Position numbers and translations under genes: made by a program
Assembly (NCBI GenBank): GCA_964605705.1
Contig: CAZSDW010000015.1
Span: 1-64,000 of the forward strand
DNA: 64,000 bases
Reading direction: 5' to 3'
From: CAZSDW01 sp964605705
GTDB taxonomy: Bacteria; Fidelibacterota; UBA2242
Notes under the pieces: model-generated
Told to the model about the DNA's origin: nothing
The model's database searches: none
Seen by the model: the letters and a program-made list of their open reading frames with translations, nothing else
Shown: in pieces, positions 52,793 to 61,070 of the stretch
Layout: the number at the start of each line of letters is the position of its first letter
Numbering within the stretch: position 1 is the first letter of the stretch

Positions 52793-53548
52793 TCAGATAG
52801 GAGTGCTTTTTTTGATTAATTTGATGGATATCGGCAGATTGTTTTCACTGATCAATCGATGGGCAATACCTTCATTTTCTTTCGTCCGGACAATCAGATT
52901 CAGTTCTACCGGTTTATGCCAGGCATTAATGATCTCAGCCATCGCTTTCATCCGCTCCAGGAATGTTTCTTCGAGCAGCGACTGGGTTGTTTCTAAATTA
53001 TAACAGCGGTATTTTTGTCCCTTTTCGGCAATTAAATCGGGTATATAGCTTCGCCAGTAATTTGGATGAGCCTCGTACTCTGTCAAAAGTTTTGTATAAA
53101 TCTTATAATCTCTTTTTTCATAACGTCGAATAAGATAGCGCAATAAGTTTAATTGACTGTATTTATTGCGGGTCAGTAAAAGTGATCGACGCATGACACT
53201 GATTACCCGGGCGTACAGAACATTCAGATCAAAGGGTTTGATAACATAATCATCGGCACCCGATACCAGTCCGCTTATTTGTGAATTGGGTGCAGCCTGT
53301 CCAGTCAGCATAATGACCGGAATAAATGAAACCATCGCATGGCTCTTGAACATTTTCAACAAATCCATCCCACTTATACCCGGCAGGTTAATATCCAGAA
53401 TAATCAAATCCGGCTCATATTGAATGATCGTTGTAATCGCTTTGCTGCCTTCTTCAAGTGTTTTAACTTCCATTTGGTGGGTCTGGAAAAATGATTCAAT
53501 AAGCTCCAGAATCATCGGATCATCATCAATCGCTAGAATTTTTCGCAC
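52793..53548 (-). CDS. response regulator with an unrecognised C-terminal domain
   Basis: A 251-residue protein. Residues 1-122 form a receiver domain (KILAIDDDP, phospho-Asp in DLIILDINLPGISG, Thr in MLTGQA, Lys in DYVIKPFD). The following 130 residues are helical and basic (LIRRYEKRDYKIYTKLLTEY), ending in a beta-like tail, and match no output domain I recognise. Translation starts at GTG 53548 with CGGAG about seven bases upstream. No kinase is next to it. It might bind a partner protein or RNA. Confidence 0.78.
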   Translation of the reverse strand: MRKILAIDDDPMILELIESFFQTHQMEVKTLEEGSKAITTIIQYEPDLIILDINLPGISGMDLLKMFKSHAMVSFIPVIMLTGQAAPNSQISGLVSGADDYVIKPFDLNVLYARVISVMRRSLLLTRNKYSQLNLLRYLIRRYEKRDYKIYTKLLTEYEAHPNYWRSYIPDLIAEKGQKYRCYNLETTQSLLEETFLERMKAMAEIINAWHKPVELNLIVRTKENEGIAHRLISENNLPISIKLIKKSTPI

Positions 53549-53914
53549 GCTTCGACTCCGCTGTAAATCAATAGAAATATACTAAATAAATTATCAATAG
53601 TGCTAATCCATTTTCCTGACAAATTTGTGATTTGGATCATTATTTAATAGAAGGTCAGATTTTTTTATATAAAGGTGAAACCTTTTCTATTTAACTGCAT
53701 CTAATTAGTAGTTGACAATTGAGTGACAAAGTTGACAAAAATGATATTTGGCATCATTATTGTAATTTTAAAACTGCAATTGATTTTTGAAAAACTGAGC
53801 AAACTGAGCAATTCAATACATCCCCTCCCCCTCCCCGGATGTGCCGTAATATCCCTCATAAATCCCCTCATTAACGTTCGGGGAGGGTTACCTCAATATC
53901 ATAGATCAAAATAC
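53549..53914. other. intergenic region, no gene
   Basis: About 370 bases between the response-regulator start and the hairpin downstream of the M49-like gene. A plus-strand 69-codon frame (53723-53932) lacks a ribosome-binding site and protein-like sequence. A C-rich tract (53821-53837) could pair with CGGGGAGGG at 53879-53887 in a nine-base stem with a 41-base loop, but nothing else supports a structured RNA. The regulator's promoter must be here; no clear -35/-10 was seen. Confidence 0.5.
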
Positions 53915-53946
53915 AAGGGTCGTTTTAAGTAAAAACGACCCTTTTT
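53915..53946 (+). terminator. bidirectional hairpin terminator, 12-bp perfect stem
   Basis: AAGGGTCGTTTT (53915-53926) pairs perfectly with AAAACGACCCTT (53932-53943), loop AAGTA, followed on the plus strand by TTT and on the minus strand by GTATTTT. It lies seven bases after the stop of the minus-strand M49-like gene, which it probably terminates. Confidence 0.65.
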
Positions 53947-53952
53947 ACTTTA

Positions 53953-55638
53953 TTAATTTGCTAACGGAAAACTTGGTCTGATATCTATCGGTAAATGTTT
54001 TAACTGATCAACATAATCTGCCATTAGCGGAGTCATTACCCGATACTCTTCGATAAGATTCCTGGCTTGTTCATAATCACCATGCGCTTCGATAATGAGT
54101 ACTTTTTCAGCTAAATCGCGAATCGCAGTAACGAGTTTTTGTTCATCGAGATTTAATTTGCCATTCTCATCCCGGTAAAAAGCACCTTTTTCCATATAGA
54201 AATTAAACTGAATTGCCACGCCGCCACCATGAGCTTCATCGATTCCGAACCGAATCGAGCGATACATACCACCCAGGTAACTTGCTAAAGCTGCAGTTTT
54301 ACTCTGTCCGGGAAACACGCCTTTGTCCAGCAGGTACAAATAGGTAAATTGCCCGAGAACATCCGCTTTACATTCTTCAATTATCGGATACAGTTCTTTT
54401 AATTCAAGACTTACGGTCGTTTTTGAGCCATCCGGTCTGGTCAGGATACCGGGTCCAAGACCGTGGCTGACTTCATGCATCAGCACATGATTGAAATAAG
54501 CGTTGAAACTGACATTTCTCAATGCTTCCGGCGCGAGGATTGTATTGACTATCGGAATCCAGCATTTTTCATATTTTGCCTGGGCAACATTTTTCAGCAT
54601 GACCTTCTTGGAGCCTTTAGCTTCACGCACACGTTCATCATTAGGAAGATTGAATGCCGTGGTCTGAATGCCCGCTTTTGTATCACCTGCAGAAAAAATT
54701 TCCTGTACGACCTTAACCGGAGACGAACTGCCGCGATTAAAATTCTTATATTGATCAGGAATCGGTAGAGCAGCTTCCAATTCATTCAGGTATTTCGCCA
54801 CAGTTGTCAATTTTTCACTCTCTGCATGATCGACCACGCAGATAAAGGCTTCATAAGCGGCTTTATAACCAAACAATTGATCTTCATAAACTTCATAGGG
54901 TCCAATAACTACTTCAAAATCTCCTGCCAAATCCATCCACGCGACATCGCTGTCATAATAATTATCGGTCAAAAGATCACGGGCTCTCAACCGGAGATAC
55001 TCTGCGAGCGTCGAATCCTCGGTGATTTCAGCAGCTTCATTCAGCAGTAGATTTAGATCATCGATCTTATCAGCGTATTTTACATGATACGGAACAGCTA
55101 TTAATTTGCCAGTCTGATCTCTATCAATCACCGTGAACGTGTTGATAAAATCGGCTTCCGTTTCCGGATTGTTCTTGATCCATGCTGAAAATTCATCTTT
55201 ACTCATATCCTCAGGGTAAAAACCGGCGCCATCGGGTTTTTCATTATTATTGATGAAAGGTGTATTTTCTTCCAGACGATTCCAGGATCCGAACATAATG
55301 TTAAACAGCTCCAGATAATCGGCATCTTCCGGTTTTGTCGATTGTTGCAACACTTCACGAATTTTTGGATTATCCGGATCAACCTGTAACAAAAACAGTT
55401 CGTCGATAATTTTCCCGGCTTCGATTAATCGTGTAAGTACCTGAAAATCACTGGATTTAAGATTTGACAAATCTGCTTCTAATTCAACGGGCGCCAGTTT
55501 TTCCAGCTCACCTCGAATATACTCTAAATTCGCTTTTTGACTAATCACTTTCGCTCCACAGTTTGCCAGGATTAACACAATCGTCAATAAAAATAAGCAA
55601 AGGACTAAAAGTTTCCACTTGAAATAATTTTTTAACAT
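53953..55638 (-). CDS. M49-like (dipeptidyl-peptidase III family) zinc peptidase, lipoprotein
   Basis: A 561-residue predicted lipoprotein (signal FLLTIVLILANC). The zinc site is HEVSHGLGPG (near residue 385) and EECKAD (near residue 419), the two motifs of the M49 family, with the first in the shorter HExxH form found in some Bacteroidota homologues instead of the classical HELLGH. DPP III enzymes remove N-terminal dipeptides from oligopeptides. The preceding 370 residues give the usual upper helical lobe. It follows pepT by about 25 bases on the same strand, so the two peptidases probably form a peptide-scavenging operon. ATG 55638 is chosen over TTG 55653. Confidence 0.85.
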   Translation of the reverse strand: MLKNYFKWKLLVLCLFLLTIVLILANCGAKVISQKANLEYIRGELEKLAPVELEADLSNLKSSDFQVLTRLIEAGKIIDELFLLQVDPDNPKIREVLQQSTKPEDADYLELFNIMFGSWNRLEENTPFINNNEKPDGAGFYPEDMSKDEFSAWIKNNPETEADFINTFTVIDRDQTGKLIAVPYHVKYADKIDDLNLLLNEAAEITEDSTLAEYLRLRARDLLTDNYYDSDVAWMDLAGDFEVVIGPYEVYEDQLFGYKAAYEAFICVVDHAESEKLTTVAKYLNELEAALPIPDQYKNFNRGSSSPVKVVQEIFSAGDTKAGIQTTAFNLPNDERVREAKGSKKVMLKNVAQAKYEKCWIPIVNTILAPEALRNVSFNAYFNHVLMHEVSHGLGPGILTRPDGSKTTVSLELKELYPIIEECKADVLGQFTYLYLLDKGVFPGQSKTAALASYLGGMYRSIRFGIDEAHGGGVAIQFNFYMEKGAFYRDENGKLNLDEQKLVTAIRDLAEKVLIIEAHGDYEQARNLIEEYRVMTPLMADYVDQLKHLPIDIRPSFPLAN

Positions 55639-55663
55639 TGCCCTTTCCCCCAACCTATTCAGA

Positions 55664-56920
55664 TTAGTTATTCAAAGATTTCTCAACCCATACCTGAACC
55701 AATTGCACTAATGTATCAACGGCTTCTTCCATTGCCTGTACGGCAATCCATTCCAGTTTACCATGAAAATTATGCCCACCGGTAAAAATATTCGGCGTTA
55801 GCAATCCCATAAAACAAAGCCGCGCGCCATCCGTACCACCGCGAATCAGCTGCAATTGCGGTTCAATTCCCGCCCGACTGACAGCCTCTAACGCATACTC
55901 AACAACCTTCGGATCTTCATCGATTTTCACTTTCATATTTTGATAGGATTCCTTGATCTCCAGCTCGATTTTTGCTTTCGGATAGCGCTTTATCATCATT
56001 TCAGATACCTGTTTCAAACGCCCGGCTTTTTCGACCATTCCAGTCTGCTCAAAATCCCGGATCAGGTACTTGACGCTGGCTTTTTCGACACCTCCTTCGA
56101 GGACATACGGATGCAGATAGCCTTCCCGTTTTTCCGTGGTTTCCGGTGAGGGATCGGCATTCAATTCCATAATGATATCCGATACGATCTTGATCGCATT
56201 GACAAGTTTATTCTTGGCATACCCAGGGTGGACATTGATTCCATGAACAGTAAAGGTCGCCGCCGCGGCGTTGAAAGTTTCGTTTTCAATCTCACCGACA
56301 GTTTCACCATCGACCGTATAGGCGTAGTCAGCGCCGAATTTTTTCACATCAAAAAATTGGGTTCCCGCGCCCACTTCTTCATCGGGCGTAAAACCGATTC
56401 TCAGTTTTCCATGTTTGATTTCGGGATGGTCTCTCAGGTATTCTATCAACGTTAAGATTTCCGTGATACCGGCTTTATTGTCAGCACCCAGCAAGGTGGT
56501 CCCATCGGAAGTGATGATATCATCACCGATATGGTCATTTAGCGCTGGATTTTCATCAAAGCGCAGCACCTGGTCCGGATCACCGGGAAGGATTATGTCA
56601 TTGCCCTGGTAATTTTTATGAATGATCGGTTTGACATCGGCTCCGCTGACTTCCGGCGAGGTGTCAACATGAGCAATCAGACCGATTACCGGGACTTTCT
56701 GGCTATCTTCATCGGATAAATTCGTGGACAATGTCGCCATGACATAACCATGCTTATCCATACTGGCGTCCTTCAATCCCAATTCTCTCAGCTCCTGAAC
56801 AAGTAATCTCAGCAGATTTTTCTGCTTGTCGGTACTTGGATACTGATTCTCAACATTCTCCTGGGATTGGGTATCTATCCTGACATATCGAAAAAAACGA
56901 TCAATCATTGTGGAATTCAT
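55664..56920 (-). CDS. pepT: peptidase T (tripeptide aminopeptidase)
   Basis: A 418-residue M20B metallopeptidase releasing the N-terminal residue of tripeptides. The zinc ligands and catalytic residues are LIAHVDTSPE (His84, Asp86), GADNKAGI (bridging Asp), PDEEVGAGT (catalytic Glu) and GGHNFHGKLEW (last His). The IRGGTDGARLCFMG block is typical of PepT. Length matches the E. coli enzyme. GAGGA lies before the ATG. Cytoplasmic. It is followed by the M49-like lipoprotein gene and shares a promoter region with the divergent gene at 57161. Confidence 0.95.
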   Translation of the reverse strand: MNSTMIDRFFRYVRIDTQSQENVENQYPSTDKQKNLLRLLVQELRELGLKDASMDKHGYVMATLSTNLSDEDSQKVPVIGLIAHVDTSPEVSGADVKPIIHKNYQGNDIILPGDPDQVLRFDENPALNDHIGDDIITSDGTTLLGADNKAGITEILTLIEYLRDHPEIKHGKLRIGFTPDEEVGAGTQFFDVKKFGADYAYTVDGETVGEIENETFNAAAATFTVHGINVHPGYAKNKLVNAIKIVSDIIMELNADPSPETTEKREGYLHPYVLEGGVEKASVKYLIRDFEQTGMVEKAGRLKQVSEMMIKRYPKAKIELEIKESYQNMKVKIDEDPKVVEYALEAVSRAGIEPQLQLIRGGTDGARLCFMGLLTPNIFTGGHNFHGKLEWIAVQAMEEAVDTLVQLVQVWVEKSLNN

Positions 56921-57160
56921 TGTAATCCTCTACTTAAAATTTATTTCACCAGTTCGAAAATGATATTGCGAGTAGTATCGGTCAGATGTTTTCATCAACC
57001 ATAAAATAGCAATTATTCTATAAAATGTGTACAGCTAAACACAAGAAACGTATTCTTTTTATTAACCGTTAATTTGACAGATGCATTCTTGATTCACATT
57101 TGGTAGATTATGCAGGTGAATTGTATAAATACCAGAGTGAAAACATTTTAAGGAGACCGT

Positions 57161-57565
57161 ATGTCTGAGGAAAAAGATGTTAGCCTGGAACAGGAACTGG
57201 AACAGTTTAAAAACGAAAAAGAGAAAATCCGCAACCTCGTCGGGCAGATTGGTGGTAAAGGATCTGTTCAGCAAGATATTATAATCAATCTGGTTTTTCT
57301 GGCTATCCTGCTCCTGCTGTTTATCTTTGATATTTTACGTCACTCTCTTCATATCAATCTACCGTTACCGGCTCTTTTTTCGGTTGAAGTCGGCATTCTC
57401 CTGGTATCTATCAAAATTATCTGGATGATTTACAAGCAGACAAAAGTTGAGCATTTTCAATTCTGGATTCTGAACTCCATTGAATTTCGATTAAACAATC
57501 TATCCAGTCAAATGAATGACATTGAACAGAAAATCGATAATACAAAAGAGGTAAAAAATGAATAA
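57161..57565 (+). CDS. small membrane protein with coiled-coil ends
   Basis: A 134-residue protein. An N-terminal Glu/Lys coiled coil (about residues 6-30) is followed by two membrane helices (IINLVFLAILLLLFIFDIL and LFSVEVGILLVSIKIIWMI) and a C-terminal coiled coil (IEFRLNNLSSQMNDIEQKI). AAGGAG precedes the ATG at a good distance. It overlaps upp by eight bases (ATGAATAA). No family recognised; possibly a chaperone or scaffold in the membrane. Confidence 0.75.
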   Translation: MSEEKDVSLEQELEQFKNEKEKIRNLVGQIGGKGSVQQDIIINLVFLAILLLLFIFDILRHSLHINLPLPALFSVEVGILLVSIKIIWMIYKQTKVEHFQFWILNSIEFRLNNLSSQMNDIEQKIDNTKEVKNE

Positions 57566-58199
57566 TCCGGATTATCCGATGCTGACAATTATCAAACATC
57601 CGTTAATTCAGACAAAACTCACAACATTACGGGATGTCAATACCGACAATTATCTGTTCAGATCCCTCCTGAACCAGATTGCTTCCCTCATGGTTTATGA
57701 AGTATTCCGGAATACTGAAACGATCGAAATCGAAGTCTCCACACCGTTGGAAGCAACCGCCGGTCATAAACTGTCCAAAGAAATTACCCTTGTTCCGATC
57801 CTCCGGGCTGGTCTGGGAATGGTTAGCGGTATTCAACAACTTATTCCCCGGGCACGGGTTGGTCATATCGGATTGTATCGAGATAAAAATACTCTTGAAC
57901 CGGTCGAGTACTATACGAAATTTCCGCCAAATATTGCCGAAACCAAGGTTATCCTTATCGATCCCATGCTGGCTACCGGTGGGAGCGCTTCGGCAGCGTT
58001 GACTTTTATCAAAAAAAGAGGCGTGACGGATATCAGTTTTGTCTGTCTCGTGGCAGCACCGGAAGGCGTAGAACGGATCGTAGCCGATCATCCCGAAGTA
58101 CCGATTTTCACGGCGGCGCTTGACCGTGAATTAAATAATCATGCCTATATCCTGCCCGGTCTTGGCGATGCCGGCGACCGGATTTACGGTACGGAATAA
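57558..58199 (+). CDS. upp: uracil phosphoribosyltransferase
   Basis: A 213-residue salvage enzyme (EC 2.4.2.9) converting uracil and PRPP to UMP. Landmarks are LVPILRAGLGMVSGI, the PRPP loop DPMLATGGSASAAL and the C-terminal uracil-binding AALDRELNNHAYILPGLGDA plus GDRIYGT. Length and motifs are those of the bacterial enzyme. AGAGG precedes ATG 57558, which overlaps the end of the membrane-protein gene. The two following tiny genes lie 20 and 13 bases apart, so the four may form one operon. Confidence 0.95.
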   Translation: MNNPDYPMLTIIKHPLIQTKLTTLRDVNTDNYLFRSLLNQIASLMVYEVFRNTETIEIEVSTPLEATAGHKLSKEITLVPILRAGLGMVSGIQQLIPRARVGHIGLYRDKNTLEPVEYYTKFPPNIAETKVILIDPMLATGGSASAALTFIKKRGVTDISFVCLVAAPEGVERIVADHPEVPIFTAALDRELNNHAYILPGLGDAGDRIYGTE

Positions 58200-58219
58200 A
58201 TTTAACAGACGAGGTAATC

Positions 58220-58432
58220 ATGGAAGAAAAAAAGAGTTATATCTGTCCGAAATGTCAAAATACAAATTATGAGACTTCAGAAGTTCGCACGACGGGCAGT
58301 TTCCTGGCAAAAATATTCGATGTCCAGAATGTTAAATTTACATCAATAACCTGTACACGCTGTCGATATACGGAATTGTACAAAACCGACAGCAGTACAC
58401 TGGGCAACATTTTCGATTTTTTAACCAACTGA
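58220..58432 (+). CDS. small zinc-ribbon protein (DUF2082 type)
   Basis: A 70-residue protein with two Cys pairs, YICPKC near residue 9 and TCTRCRY near residue 47, forming a zinc ribbon. The block TTGSFLAKIFDVQNVKFTSITC is that of the DUF2082 nucleic-acid-binding family. Function unknown; possibly RNA or DNA binding. Close behind upp. Confidence 0.82.
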   Translation: MEEKKSYICPKCQNTNYETSEVRTTGSFLAKIFDVQNVKFTSITCTRCRYTELYKTDSSTLGNIFDFLTN

Positions 58433-58445
58433 AAACGGGACAATA

Positions 58446-58664
58446 ATGCCAGAATACCAGAAAATCACAACACTCCAAAATGAAATCCAGGCAAATGCAC
58501 TGGACACCGAATTAGCAGCCCGGGAAATTCCTCATTTTATTCGCAGCTACCACGATTCTGTTTACAACGGAATCTATCAGCAGACCAGGGGCTGGGGAAT
58601 TGTGGAAGCGCCGCTTGAGTATAAGGATGAAATCCTGGAAATCCTGAATGATTTAAATCCGTAA
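58446..58664 (+). CDS. small DUF2007-like protein
   Basis: A 72-residue protein resembling the DUF2007 group of putative signal-transducing peptides: a first strand KITTLQNEI, a helix ALDTELAAREIPH, a central SYHDSVYNGIYQ and the end GIVEAPLEYKDEILEIL. Thirteen bases after the zinc-ribbon gene, so probably co-transcribed. Function unknown. Confidence 0.78.
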   Translation: MPEYQKITTLQNEIQANALDTELAAREIPHFIRSYHDSVYNGIYQQTRGWGIVEAPLEYKDEILEILNDLNP

Positions 58665-58755
58665 TTTCGCAATCGCTTCCCATAATTTTTCATTTGCATT
58701 ATTGCATTTTTTCCATCCTGTCTGTACATTGCCAATGACAGAAAATAGGTATTAA

Positions 58756-60003
58756 ATGAGAAGGCAATTTAATCTTTTTTTCTTACTCTTGCTCTTTTTC
58801 ACCCTCAATGTTCACTCCCAATCAATTTCCTATAATGCAATGATTCTGACACTACGATTGCAGAATGGAATATGGCTGGATTCCACCCTGGCGTATCAAA
58901 TCGATTCGGCATTAAATCTAATTGGATCATTCGATGAAAAAGTTAATGAGTGTGATGTATTTCCGAATTATGATCCGTATGATCTTATTGTAAAAACAGA
59001 TTCGGCAATCAGTAGTTGGAATTCTGGCATTTTAAGTTCCGGGATTCCAAAAATAGATTCCTTGAACGATGTATATAAAGCAATATCTGTAAGAAGAGTC
59101 CTGAGCAGTTCAACTTATTATACATTGACATTTGAATACCCGTTAAAAATTGAGAATCTGAAATCGAAATATCTGGAAATCGATCAAATCGTATCGGCAA
59201 GCGTCAATGGGTACTTAGGTGACGGCGATAATATCTATCTTATAATGAAACCTGATGGAATGCACTTTATTTTCAAGTTCGGATGGGGTGACTGTATGTC
59301 CGGTTGCGCCTGTAAAGAATATTGGTACTATTCTTTAGATTTAAGTAACAATGTGGTGTTTGAAGAATATTTAACGGATGAGCACCGAAAAGATGTCAAA
59401 ATCTTTCTCTGGAACATACCCTCGGAATACCCGGTAACGATGTTTCCCAATCCCGACAGTATCTATTCAATGCTCCGGAGCACCGATAAATGGTGGATAA
59501 AAAAACATTGTATCGAAGGAATATACAGACTATACCGATATGACTACCAGTGGAACAACAATGATCTTAAGGAACAATTCGATTCGCTGCGACAGGCGGT
59601 CGTTTCACGACTTTCAGATAATCTATCAATAATCCAGGAGTTTTTCGGCGATCAGGATAGTGATGTTGCTAATGTCGCCCATAAAACATATAACTATCTC
59701 ATTACTCTTGAGATTGAAAAAAATCAAATCAGCTTATCCAACCGATTTCAGCTCTACCCATTATTTCCCAATCCCTTTAACTCGGCAACGACAATCCATT
59801 ATTCATTATTTACGAATTCCGACGTAACGATAATGATTTTCAATATCAATGGTCAAAATGTCGAATCCATACCATTGGGCAGACAATGTTCCGGCGACTA
59901 CTTTGTCAATTGGGTACCGAACAATCTTACCAGCGGTATTTACTTCATTCAATTGCAAACGAATAACTTTCAGAATACTCGCAAGTGTATATACCTTCGA
60001 TAG
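58756..60003 (+). CDS. T9SS cargo protein with a Cys-rich GWGDC motif
   Basis: A 415-residue exported protein with signal peptide (LFFLLLLFFTLNVHS). Residues about 25-250 lack a known domain, but contain FGWGDCMSGCACKEYWYY, a C-x(3)-C-x-C cluster seen in a family of secreted T9SS proteins of unknown function. The region 250-320 is Gln/Asn-rich and helical. The C-terminus is a T9SS sorting domain (LFPNPFNSATT). No ribosome-binding site is clear; ATG 58756 gives a good signal peptide. Confidence 0.78.
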   Translation: MRRQFNLFFLLLLFFTLNVHSQSISYNAMILTLRLQNGIWLDSTLAYQIDSALNLIGSFDEKVNECDVFPNYDPYDLIVKTDSAISSWNSGILSSGIPKIDSLNDVYKAISVRRVLSSSTYYTLTFEYPLKIENLKSKYLEIDQIVSASVNGYLGDGDNIYLIMKPDGMHFIFKFGWGDCMSGCACKEYWYYSLDLSNNVVFEEYLTDEHRKDVKIFLWNIPSEYPVTMFPNPDSIYSMLRSTDKWWIKKHCIEGIYRLYRYDYQWNNNDLKEQFDSLRQAVVSRLSDNLSIIQEFFGDQDSDVANVAHKTYNYLITLEIEKNQISLSNRFQLYPLFPNPFNSATTIHYSLFTNSDVTIMIFNINGQNVESIPLGRQCSGDYFVNWVPNNLTSGIYFIQLQTNNFQNTRKCIYLR

Positions 60004-60068
60004 CCTCGGTAGTACATCATTATTTAGCGATACCAAAAATCAATATTTTTGACTAATTTTTCCTCAGT

Positions 60069-60977
60069 ATGAAAGATAATCACCTCCATACGCACCCCCA
60101 TCAATTCGAATCTCACGCCATTGGGATCGCGTTTTTTCTGAACCTGTTTTTCACAATTCTGGAAATCATCGGGGGATTTTTTATCAACAGTATCGCGATT
60201 CTGTCAGATGCCCTACACGATTTTGGCGACAGCCTTGCATTGGGATTATCATATCTGTTCGAGAAATTGTCCCATCGCGACAGCGATCACAAATATTCCT
60301 ATGGCTATCGGCGCTTTTCGATCCTGGCAGCGCTGATTAACAGCATTATCCTGCTCACCGGTTCGATTTTTATCATCAGAACGGCAATCCTGCGTCTTAT
60401 GAATCCAGTCGCGCCCAATGCCAAAGGCATGTTTCTGTTTGCGATTCTCGGAATTCTGGCCAATGGCGCAGCGGTCCTGCAACTCCGCAAAGGCAAGGCA
60501 TTGAACATCCGGGTCGTCAGCCTGCACCTGATTGAAGACGTACTCGGCTGGTTTGCAGTGCTGATTGTCAGTATTATTTTGTTATTCAGCGATTTGTACA
60601 TACTCGATCCAATTCTATCAATTATGATAAGTTGTTATATCGGCTATCATGTACTCATTAATTTAAAACAAACCCTGAATGTATTTATGCAAGTGGCACC
60701 TGAGGATATCGACACTAATGCAGTTGAAGAAAAATTTATTCAAATCGCAAATGTTCGCTCAGTCCACCACACCCATGTCTGGACACTGGATGGCGTTAAT
60801 CATGTTCTGACTACCCACGTTGTCGTCGATAAAAATATCACCAGGGATGATGTCATTCAAATTAAATCAGAGTTGAAACACATCGCTTATGACATGCATT
60901 GCGAACATGTGACCCTTGAGATTGAATACTCCGACGAAGATTGCAGCATGAATCATGAACACTGCGAGCATGATTGA
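60069..60977 (+). CDS. cation diffusion facilitator, zinc/cobalt exporter type
   Basis: A 302-residue CDF transporter exporting divalent metal in exchange for protons. Six hydrophobic segments are visible. The first metal site is SDALHDFGD (His50 and Asp54, with Asp47) and the second is LHLIEDVLGW near residue 160; both have the H-x-x-x-D of zinc/cadmium members. The N-terminus is His-rich (HLHTHPHQFESH) and the C-terminal cytoplasmic domain has VHHTHVWTLDG plus a His- and Asp-rich tail. No metal-responsive regulator is next to it. The gene ends before a shared hairpin with the convergent permease. Confidence 0.9.
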   Translation: MKDNHLHTHPHQFESHAIGIAFFLNLFFTILEIIGGFFINSIAILSDALHDFGDSLALGLSYLFEKLSHRDSDHKYSYGYRRFSILAALINSIILLTGSIFIIRTAILRLMNPVAPNAKGMFLFAILGILANGAAVLQLRKGKALNIRVVSLHLIEDVLGWFAVLIVSIILLFSDLYILDPILSIMISCYIGYHVLINLKQTLNVFMQVAPEDIDTNAVEEKFIQIANVRSVHHTHVWTLDGVNHVLTTHVVVDKNITRDDVIQIKSELKHIAYDMHCEHVTLEIEYSDEDCSMNHEHCEHD

Positions 60978-60990
60978 TATTTCTGAGAGT

Positions 60991-61014
60991 AGGGGCACGG
61001 TACACCATGCCCTT
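60991..61014. terminator. hairpin between convergent genes
   Basis: AGGGGCACGG (60991-61000), loop TACA and CCATGCCCTT (61005-61014) form a ten-position stem with one mismatch and one G-T pair. It lies between the CDF gene and the permease and may terminate both. The AGGGGCACGG half resembles common intergenic repeats. Confidence 0.5.
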
Positions 61015-61070
61015 ATAACTTACTATTCATATTTCAATGTTTTAGCCGGATTGAGCAGAGCAGCCCGAAT

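Noticed and set aside
53821..53887. C-rich/G-rich stem as a structured RNA
   Set aside because: Nine-base stem with a 41-base loop and low complexity; likely chance.
53723..53932. 69-codon plus-strand ORF in the intergenic region
   Set aside because: No ribosome-binding site, odd composition (Pro/Leu-rich from a C-rich tract) and it runs into the terminator stem.
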